Source: Rhodoferax sp.
GTDB lineage: Bacteria > Pseudomonadota > Gammaproteobacteria > Burkholderiales > Burkholderiaceae_C
Assembly (NCBI RefSeq): GCF_018780565.1
Contig: NZ_JADMJN010000008.1
Coordinates: forward strand, 248,001 to 312,000
Direction: 5' to 3'
DNA: 64,000 nt
The notes beneath the pieces were generated by a model. It was given only the letters and a program-made list of their open reading frames with translations. It had not been told where the DNA came from and made no database searches. Each line of letters starts with the position of its first letter. The first letter of the stretch is position 1. The position numbers were made by a program, and so were the translations under genes. Below are positions 55,099 through 64,000 of the stretch, one piece after another.

Positions 55099-57927
55099 AT
55101 GGCTTCAAAAATGAACCGTGCGTTTTTCGGCGCCCGGCTGTTGCGGCTGGCTGTGGGGGCTGTCGTGGTGTCGGGCTGTTTGCTGGCTGTAGCCCTGCAC
55201 TACCTGCGCACGCAGTCACTTCAGTCGGGTCGGCACTTGACGCAATCGTTTGCCGTTGCCATCGGCGAGCAGACCGAACGCGCGCTGCAGACCGTTGACC
55301 AAAGACTGCAGCTCGCTTCGAACAGCATGATGCAGCTTGCCAGCAAAGGGGCGCTGAACGAGGAGTCCGGCCGCACTTTGCTGCGCGAGCAGATCAAGGC
55401 GCTGCCCTTCGTGCGTGCCATGTGGGTCATGGATGCGCAAGGCCGCATTGTGTATGACTCGGATGTCGGCAACATCGGACTGAATCTGGCGGACCGGGCC
55501 TACTTTCAAATTTACCGCAACAACCCGCAGACTGTTTTTCATGTGGAGGCGCCGCTGCGCAGCCGCACGACGGGCGACTGGCTGATCAGCGCGACCCGGC
55601 CTATGCACACCAGTGAGGGTGCCTTCGCGGGCATCATCGTGGCCGCGCTGGACAGCAGCTATTTCGAGAAGCTGTGGCGCAAGCTGGATTTGGGTGACGG
55701 CAGCTCCATTGCCCTGTTTCGCCGCGATGGTGTGTTGATGATGCGCAGCCCCCTGGAGGATGCGTTCATGGGCAAGGCCTTTCCCGGTCTTCCGGTGTTC
55801 GGTGGAGTGGCCACCCGTGGTGAGACCGGAACTTTTGACCGGGCCAGCGAATTCGATGGCACTTTGCGCAGTTTTGCCTACCGGGTATTGCCGGATCATC
55901 CGGAGTTTCTGGTGGTCGTGGGCCAGTCCTTCGATGCCATGCTGGCGCCCTGGCGAAAGCTGGTCGCCCTGGCCGTGGCCCTGTGGCTTCTCGCGGCGGC
56001 GGCGGTTGCTGCGCTGTATGTGTACATGACGCGCAATGCACACAGACGCACGCGTGCAGAACAGTCGCTCAAGGACAGTGCGCAGCAATTGCGTCTGAGC
56101 GAGGAGAGTCTGGCGATCACCCTGCAGTCCATCGGTGATGGGGTCATTGCCACCGATACGGCGGGCCTGATCACCCGCATGAATACCGCTGCCGAAGTCC
56201 TGACCGGGTGGCCCGAGACCCAGGCCAGGGGGCGGCCTTTGAACGAGGTCTTGCATGTGCTTGATGCCAGGACGCGCGTGCCTGCTGTCGATCTGGTGCA
56301 ACTCGTCATGGAGCGGGGCAACTCCGTCGGGCTGGGCCAGCATTTGGTGCTGCTGCCACGTGACGGCGGCGAGCATCTGATTGAAGACCGTGCCGCGCCC
56401 ATCCGAAATGCCGAGGGCGAGATCATGGGGATCGTGCTGGTAGTGAGTGATGTCACCGAGAAAACCCGGACTCAGTTGGCCCTGCGTGAGAGCGAGGACC
56501 GCTACCGAACTTTGATTGAATGGTCTCCCGACGCGGTGATGGTGCATCGGGCCGGGAAAATACTTTACGTCAACCCGGCTGCCGTCAGTCTGTTTGGCGC
56601 CCGCTCCGCGAACGAACTGGTGGGCACGCGTATTCTGGATCGGATTCACCCGGACTTCTATCAGTCCGTGCTGGCCCGGGTGAGAACCATCACCAGCCAG
56701 GGGCAATCGGTACCCCGGGTGGAGCAGCGATATCTCAGGATGGATGGCACGGCGTTCGACGTGGAAGTACAGGCCACCTCAATTGACTACGATGGCGAGC
56801 CGGCTATTTTTGGCTCCGTGCGCGACATCACCGAGCGGCTGAGGGCGCAAAAAGTGCTGCAAATGACGGTGCGGCGCTATCACTTGATTCTCTCCAGTCT
56901 CTATGGCGGCCTTTTGTTGGTCAGTAGCCAGAGCCTGGTTGAATACGTCAACCAGGCGTTTTGCGATTTGTTCCAAATCGATGATGCGCCCGAAGCGCTG
57001 GTGGGCTTGTCCGGCGTGGAGCTGGTGCAAAAAATAAGTAGTGTCTATGCGGATCCGGCTGGGAATGTACAGCGCATCGCACGTTTGTTGGAAGCCGAAC
57101 AGGTGGTACAGGGTGAGGAGATTGCCATGAGCGGCAATCGCACCTTCCTGCGCGACTACATTCCGCTGGAAATTGATGGAGCCGTGTACGGTCGGCTGTG
57201 GCTTCATACGGATATCACCGAACGCAAGCAGGCGCAGCAGGCAATGCAGGCAACCCTGCAGGAAAAAGTCGGCCTGCTCAATGAGGTGCACCACCGGGTC
57301 AAGAACAATCTGCAGGTGGTCACCAGCCTGCTGCGGCTGGAGGCCGGGCGCAGCAGTCAGCCCGATACCCGGGCGGTGCTGGGCGACATGCAAAACCGCA
57401 TCCGCGCCATGGCCTTGTTGCACGAGTCGCTTTACCGCAGCGGCATATTTGCCTCGGTGGAGTTGGGGGCATACCTCGGGCAGCTTGCTACGCAGGCCTT
57501 TCGTTCGCAGACTTTCCAGAATGGGTTGGTACGCCTGCAGTTGGACTTGGCCGAGCTCAATGTTGGCATGGACCTGGCCACCCCCTGCGGCCTGCTGGTC
57601 AATGAATTGCTCTCCAACAGTCTGAAGCATGGCTTTGCGGATGGCCGCAGTGGCGAGTTGAGGATTGAATTGCAGCCTGTGGCTGATGCGCAGGCGAGCC
57701 CGCAAGAGCCTTCCCTGTGGCGTCTGTGTGTGAGCGATACCGGTGTGGGCTTACCCGCCGATTTTGAGACCCGACGCAGCCAGTCCCTGGGGCTGCAACT
57801 GGTGTCCGATCTCACCCGTCAGATCAGGGGAACGCTGGCGATCGGGCCGGGTGCGGCGTTTGCTGTGACCTTCGCGGTAGAGCGGCCAAGTACGGCGGCA
57901 GTAGTCGAAATGCCGCAAGTTAAGTAA
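55099..57927 (+). CDS. Cache-PAS HisKA_2 sensor kinase 4
   Basis: A 942-residue membrane kinase. TM1 is at about 10-32; a double-Cache periplasmic domain at about 35-285 (MWVMDAQGRIVYDSDVGNIG, LADRAYFQIYRNNP, ISATRPMHTSEGAFAGIIVA); TM2 at about 293-315. Three PAS domains follow: IGDGVIATDTAGLITRMN, SPDAVMVHRAGKILYVNPAA and a less typical third (LYGGLLLVSSQSLVEYVN). HisKA_2 and HATPase_c have LNEVHHRVKNNLQVVTSLL, GLLVNELLSNSLKHGF, SDTGVGLPADFE and QSLGLQLVSDL. ATG 55099 has AGGGGG 6 bases upstream; ATG 55060, which immediately follows the previous stop, is the alternative. Confidence 0.92.
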   Translation: MASKMNRAFFGARLLRLAVGAVVVSGCLLAVALHYLRTQSLQSGRHLTQSFAVAIGEQTERALQTVDQRLQLASNSMMQLASKGALNEESGRTLLREQIKALPFVRAMWVMDAQGRIVYDSDVGNIGLNLADRAYFQIYRNNPQTVFHVEAPLRSRTTGDWLISATRPMHTSEGAFAGIIVAALDSSYFEKLWRKLDLGDGSSIALFRRDGVLMMRSPLEDAFMGKAFPGLPVFGGVATRGETGTFDRASEFDGTLRSFAYRVLPDHPEFLVVVGQSFDAMLAPWRKLVALAVALWLLAAAAVAALYVYMTRNAHRRTRAEQSLKDSAQQLRLSEESLAITLQSIGDGVIATDTAGLITRMNTAAEVLTGWPETQARGRPLNEVLHVLDARTRVPAVDLVQLVMERGNSVGLGQHLVLLPRDGGEHLIEDRAAPIRNAEGEIMGIVLVVSDVTEKTRTQLALRESEDRYRTLIEWSPDAVMVHRAGKILYVNPAAVSLFGARSANELVGTRILDRIHPDFYQSVLARVRTITSQGQSVPRVEQRYLRMDGTAFDVEVQATSIDYDGEPAIFGSVRDITERLRAQKVLQMTVRRYHLILSSLYGGLLLVSSQSLVEYVNQAFCDLFQIDDAPEALVGLSGVELVQKISSVYADPAGNVQRIARLLEAEQVVQGEEIAMSGNRTFLRDYIPLEIDGAVYGRLWLHTDITERKQAQQAMQATLQEKVGLLNEVHHRVKNNLQVVTSLLRLEAGRSSQPDTRAVLGDMQNRIRAMALLHESLYRSGIFASVELGAYLGQLATQAFRSQTFQNGLVRLQLDLAELNVGMDLATPCGLLVNELLSNSLKHGFADGRSGELRIELQPVADAQASPQEPSLWRLCVSDTGVGLPADFETRRSQSLGLQLVSDLTRQIRGTLAIGPGAAFAVTFAVERPSTAAVVEMPQVK

Positions 57928-57955
57928 AGTACCAGGAAAAAAGGGGGGTTCAGGG

Positions 57956-59971
57956 ATGGAACATAACAAATCCACAAACCGGGCAGACGCGAATCCAGTG
58001 CAAGGGGTCCAGGCAGGCCAGCCGGTGCATCTGCCGGCGCTGGAGCATTTCAAGGCGGCCCTTGATGCACATGCGATCGTGGCCGTGACCGATGCGAGTG
58101 GCCGCATCAGCTACGTCAATGACAAGTTTTGTGCCATCTCGAAATGGTCGCGCGCCGAACTGCTGGGCCAGGATCACCGCATCATCAATTCGGGCCATCA
58201 CCCCAAAGCATTCATGCAGGATTTGTGGAACACGATTCGCAACGGAAACATCTGGAAAGGCGAGTTGAAAAACCGTGCCAAGGACGGAAGCTGTTACTGG
58301 GTGGACACCACGATTGTTCCTTTTCTGGATGCACAGGGCCAGCCTTTTCAATACATCGCCATACGCGCTGACATCACGCAACGCAAAGCTCAGTGTGATG
58401 ACAACGCTGAACTGCTGGGTGAGATGCAAGCGACCAACCGCAAGCTGAACAATTTTGCCTATCTCGTTTCCCACGACGCAAAGAGCCCGCCCAGCGGCAT
58501 CACTTCGCTGTCGAGCTGGCTGATGTCCGAAAGCATGGATCAGCTCGGGGACGAACGGGGTCCCAGGGAGTTGACCCGGGTCCTGCTGGTTGAAGGTGAT
58601 CGCGAGCACGAGGCTGCGCTGACCTGCTTTGTGGCCGAGGCCGGCCTGGCCTACGAAATCACGGTGGCCCGATCTGTGGCCGAAGTGCGCAGCGCGCTGG
58701 TTGGGCAGGGCTTTGACATCATTTTGAGTGCCCTGCAGTTGACCGATGCCGGCTTGTCCGACCTGATGGACGCCTTTGTGGGGCAGCTGGTGGTGGTGCT
58801 CGCTGATGCGGGCGAAGAGGCGCTTGCGGTGCAGGGTCTGCAGCGCGGTGCGCATGATTTTTTGATCAGGGATCCGCAGCGCAGCTACCTGCGCTTGTTG
58901 AACTGGCGGGTGGAGACGGCGCTGCGCCAGTTCGGCATGGCGCGGCGCCTGCGCGCCAGTGCGACGCGTTATCGCACGTTGATCGAGTGGTCGCCCGAGC
59001 CTACCTTTGTTCACCGGGAAGGCCGGCTGGTGTATGTCAATCCGGCCGCCGTCAAGCTGTTTGGTGCCAAGTCCGTGCATGCCTTGATTGGCATGCCTTT
59101 CCTGGAGCTGGTCCATCCGGCCCAGCGCGACATTGCGCGGGCGCGGGCTGCGATGATCGAAGAGCAGCATGGCAGTACGCCGCGCGCAGAAGGAAAGATG
59201 CTCAAGCTCGATGGCAGCGTACTCTGCGTTGAAGTGCAGGGCACGGTGATTGATTTTGACGGCAAGCCTGCGGTTCATGTCGTTCTGCAGGACATCACCC
59301 AGCGCAGGCTGGCCGAGGAATCCCTGAAAGCGTCGCTGGAGGAGAAGGTGGCTTTGCTCAACGAGGTGCATCACCGGGTCAAGAACAATCTGCAGGTGGT
59401 CACTAGCCTGCTGCGGCTGGAGGCCGGGCGCAGTACCCGGGACGATACCCGGGCGGTGCTGAGCGACATGCAAGGCCGCATTCGCACCATGGCCTTGTTG
59501 CATGAGTCACTGTACCGCTCGGGCACGTTTGCCTCGGTGGATATGGGCGCCTACCTGGGGCAGCTTGCCACCCAGGCTTTTCGCTCCCTGGTTCCGCAAG
59601 GGGTTGCCGTTCAACTTCAGCTGGACCTGAAACCCTTGCATGTCGGCATGGACCAGGCAACGCCTTGTGGCTTGTTGGTCAACGAGTTGATCTCCAACAG
59701 CCTGAAGCACGGATTTCCCGAGGGGCGTCCGGGTGCGGTGCGTATCACGTTAAGGCCCGCGACAACGCAGGGGCAATGGCATCTGGAGGTGAGCGACACC
59801 GGCGTTGGCCTGCCGCCGGATTTCGAAGCCCGGCGCGGTCAGTCGCTGGGACTGCAACTGGTGTCGGATCTGGCGCACCAGTTGGGTGGGGATCTGGAGG
59901 TGGGGCCCGGCGCCGTCTTTTCGGTCAACTTTTCTGTGGATGAGCCCAAGCGGGCCGTGGCTGCTGTGTGA
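57956..59971 (+). CDS. HisKA_2 sensor kinase 5 with pseudo-receiver and broken second DHp
   Basis: A 671-residue soluble kinase. PAS1 (about 35-145) is Aer/LOV-like in form (GQDHRIINSGHHPKAFMQDL). Residues 162-190 (NNFAYLVSHDAKSPPSGITS) look like the start of a phytochrome-type HisKA helix that breaks off. Residues 207-325 look like a receiver (VLLVEGDREHEAAL, GFDIILSALQLTDAG) in which the phosphoacceptor Asp position is Ala259, so it cannot be phosphorylated normally. PAS2 is at about 340-450 (SPEPTFVHREGRLVYVNPAA). The functional core follows: LNEVHHRVKNNLQVVTSLL, GLLVNELISNSLKHGFP, SDTGVGLPPDFE and QSLGLQLVSDL. It lies between kinase 4 and the hybrid kinase, in the same direction. Confidence 0.9.
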   Translation: MEHNKSTNRADANPVQGVQAGQPVHLPALEHFKAALDAHAIVAVTDASGRISYVNDKFCAISKWSRAELLGQDHRIINSGHHPKAFMQDLWNTIRNGNIWKGELKNRAKDGSCYWVDTTIVPFLDAQGQPFQYIAIRADITQRKAQCDDNAELLGEMQATNRKLNNFAYLVSHDAKSPPSGITSLSSWLMSESMDQLGDERGPRELTRVLLVEGDREHEAALTCFVAEAGLAYEITVARSVAEVRSALVGQGFDIILSALQLTDAGLSDLMDAFVGQLVVVLADAGEEALAVQGLQRGAHDFLIRDPQRSYLRLLNWRVETALRQFGMARRLRASATRYRTLIEWSPEPTFVHREGRLVYVNPAAVKLFGAKSVHALIGMPFLELVHPAQRDIARARAAMIEEQHGSTPRAEGKMLKLDGSVLCVEVQGTVIDFDGKPAVHVVLQDITQRRLAEESLKASLEEKVALLNEVHHRVKNNLQVVTSLLRLEAGRSTRDDTRAVLSDMQGRIRTMALLHESLYRSGTFASVDMGAYLGQLATQAFRSLVPQGVAVQLQLDLKPLHVGMDQATPCGLLVNELISNSLKHGFPEGRPGAVRITLRPATTQGQWHLEVSDTGVGLPPDFEARRGQSLGLQLVSDLAHQLGGDLEVGPGAVFSVNFSVDEPKRAVAAV

Positions 59972-62377
<2,406 letters not shown>

Positions 62378-62493
62378 TATAAATGAGAGAGTCTGCGGGC
62401 AGTGCGCCACAAAGACCGAATGGGCGTCATAATTTAAGCAGATGATTTGTGCGTCAGCGCATTGCTGTGCCTTTGCCAAGGGGAAAGTCAAAT

Positions 62494-63627
62494 ATGTCGG
62501 TCAATTCGAAGGCTGAAGCCCAAACGCCCACCCAGGTAAAACCTTCGGTGTGGCTGTGGATGTTGGCACCTTTGTTGACCGTGTTGGTGGCCTCGCTTCC
62601 CTTGTTGAGCAGCGAAGCCTGGCTGCAATGGCTCTCCCTGGCTGGCGTGGCAGTGCTCTCGGGTGGAACGGTCTGGATGTTGTTGGCGCAAAGGCCGGCG
62701 AGCAGCGCAGACGCCAATGCTCGCGCACGCGATGGCACGGCTGAAATTCCACCTTCGATTCAAGAGTTGTCGGATTTGCTGCAGGATGTGCTGCCGGCCT
62801 GGCAGCACCATGTCAACGCTGTCAAAACGCAGACTGAAGCTGCCGTGGTGCAGCTCACCACCAGTTTCGCGGCGGTGTTGCAGCAGCTGGATTTGGCCGG
62901 CATTGGCGGTGCGGCCAAATCAGGTGCAGATTCCAGCAATACCATTGGTTTGTTGACCTTGTGCGAGCGGCAACTGCAGCCGGTGGTGGGGTCGCTCACG
63001 GTGGTGATTGAAGGCAAGGACTCCATGTTGACCAATATCCGCGATCTTGCCTCTGAGACTCACGCACTGCGTGCGATGGCCGCCGAGGTGGGCAGCATTG
63101 CCGCGCAAACCAATTTGCTGGCCATCAATGCCGCCATTGAGGCGGCCCGTGCCGGCGATTCCGGGCGTGGCTTTGCGGTGGTGGCTGCCGAGGTGCGCAA
63201 GCTCTCGCAACGCTCAGCCGACACTGGCAAGCGCATTGGTGCAAGGGTCGAGCAGGTGGGCGCCATCATGGACATGACCATGGCTGCGGCTGAAGAATCC
63301 AGCAGCCAGGACAAGCTGGTGGTCTCGATGTCGGGCAACATCGTCGAAGATGTGCTCAACCATGTGCGAAAGCTCGGTGCATCGGCGGACTCCATGCACA
63401 AGCACGGTATGGTGGTGCGCCGCGAGGTGGAGAACCTTCTGATGGCCATGCAGTTTCAGGACCGGGTTTCCCAGATACTCTGCGGTGTGGATGACGACAT
63501 GGGCCGCATGCATCAGACTTTGGCTGTCGATGAGCTGGCATCTTTGCCCACATCTGATGAGTGGATGGGGTCCTTGAGCCAGACCTACACGATGGAAGAT
63601 CAGAAGCACCAACGCCCCGCGCGCTGA
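62494..63627 (+). CDS. MCP signalling domain fused to CheZ-like C-terminus
   Basis: A 377-residue membrane protein. Two hydrophobic segments lie at about 17-35 and 44-65. A helical region with VLPAWQHHV resembles the N-terminus of the CheZ-like protein at 25616. An MCP hairpin region (about 195-240: [36 protein letters not shown]) follows, and then [11 protein letters not shown] with Asp323 and Gln327 in the D-x3-Q arrangement of CheZ. The C-terminal W-x(4)-S-x(2)-YTMEDQ block is shared with the same protein. AGGGGAAA precedes ATG 62494. It may be an array-anchored phosphatase. A receiver gene follows, 20 bases on. Confidence 0.75.
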   Translation: MSVNSKAEAQTPTQVKPSVWLWMLAPLLTVLVASLPLLSSEAWLQWLSLAGVAVLSGGTVWMLLAQRPASSADANARARDGTAEIPPSIQELSDLLQDVLPAWQHHVNAVKTQTEAAVVQLTTSFAAVLQQLDLAGIGGAAKSGADSSNTIGLLTLCERQLQPVVGSLTVVIEGKDSMLTNIRDLASETHALRAMAAEVGSIAAQTNLLAINAAIEAARAGDSGRGFAVVAAEVRKLSQRSADTGKRIGARVEQVGAIMDMTMAAAEESSSQDKLVVSMSGNIVEDVLNHVRKLGASADSMHKHGMVVRREVENLLMAMQFQDRVSQILCGVDDDMGRMHQTLAVDELASLPTSDEWMGSLSQTYTMEDQKHQRPAR

Positions 63628-63647
63628 ACCCGATTCACGGAAACGAC

Positions 63648-64000
63648 ATGAACCACCCTACTGCCAAACCCGCTGCAACCCTGTCCAAGAGCCGCAATGC
63701 CCTCAAGGTGCTGGTGGTGGACGATGATCCTTTTCAACTGGAAGTCATCTCGGAAACCCTGCGCAGTCTGGGCATCAGCGATATCACGGCAGAGTCCAGC
63801 GGAGAGAAGGCCTTGCACTCGCTGGCGCAAGCGTCGGCTCATTCACCATTTGACCTGATGCTGAGCGATCTGCACATGCCCAGAATGGATGGATTCCAGT
63901 TCATGGAGGCCGTGGCCAAAGGGGGATTCAAGGGCGCGCTGATCATTGTGTCAGGCCAAAGTGGCGAGGTGGTGCACTCCGCTTCCCTGGTGGCTCAGCT
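63648..64000 (+). CDS. Response regulator, N-terminal receiver (cut by window end)
   Basis: The first 117 codons of a gene that runs off the window. They encode an N-terminal extension of about 18 residues and a receiver with VLVVDDDPFQLEV, phosphoacceptor in LSDLHMPRMDGFQF and IIVSGQSGEVVHSA. The SGQ-x-HSA stretch is of the type found in receivers attached to EAL phosphodiesterases (RocR/PvrR-like), but the output domain is outside the window. It lies 20 bases after the MCP/CheZ-like gene and could be its substrate. Confidence 0.8.
   Translation, partial: MNHPTAKPAATLSKSRNALKVLVVDDDPFQLEVISETLRSLGISDITAESSGEKALHSLAQASAHSPFDLMLSDLHMPRMDGFQFMEAVAKGGFKGALIIVSGQSGEVVHSASLVAQ

Overview
The window reads as chromosomal DNA of a GC-rich betaproteobacterium, most likely Burkholderiales/Comamonadaceae (Rhodoferax- or Polaromonas-like). 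The evidence is the yajC-secD-secF block, a DUF1631 protein, the LysM/dprA/smg versus def/fmt divergent arrangement, a single-chain indolepyruvate oxidoreductase of about 1200 residues, and a very dense set of PAS, Cache and receiver proteins. No rRNA, tRNA, CRISPR array, insertion sequence or phage gene was recognised. Coding density is very high. No gene-free stretch exceeds 300 bases; the longest are 6090-6327 and 25415-25615, and both carry candidate regulatory sites.

Region 1 (1-6089) holds the end of a sensor kinase with its FixJ-type regulator, a small membrane protein divergent from mltA, a CheV coupling protein, an Lrp/AsnC regulator, and a Tat-exported PhoX-type phosphatase behind a tandem PHO-box-like element. 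Region 2 (6090-22848) is mostly housekeeping: indolepyruvate:ferredoxin oxidoreductase, yajC-secDF, DUF1631, smg, dprA, a LysM protein, def-fmt, azlCD and pgk. A 38-base sequence in front of the Lrp gene recurs in front of the oxidoreductase, which suggests that regulator and target are separated by phoX.

Region 3 (22930-40027) is a large chemosensory cluster: HPt protein, receiver, an MCP with a C-terminal Cache domain, a CheZ-like protein, CheY, STAS, CheA, MCP, CheW, MCP, PAS, MCP, CheV, CheR and CheB. Three of the MCPs share long, apparently identical DNA for the signalling half. CheA carries two MshEN-like repeats in its linker, which suggests c-di-GMP input.

Region 4 (40174-64000) is a two-component island. 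It has a receiver-headed HisKA_3 kinase with a NarL-type regulator, a CheB-CheR-PAS fusion, five PAS-rich kinases with nearly interchangeable HisKA_2 cores, a REC-PAS-GGDEF-EAL protein with FixL-like heme-pocket residues, a REC-PAS-PAS-HisKA-REC hybrid, an MCP/CheZ-like fusion and a cut receiver gene. My working model, which is inference, is that many HisKA_2 sensors feed a few near-identical receivers, one of which controls c-di-GMP turnover, and that this signal may return to the CheA array. Start codons were chosen from ribosome-binding sites and family starts; where these conflict the entry says so.
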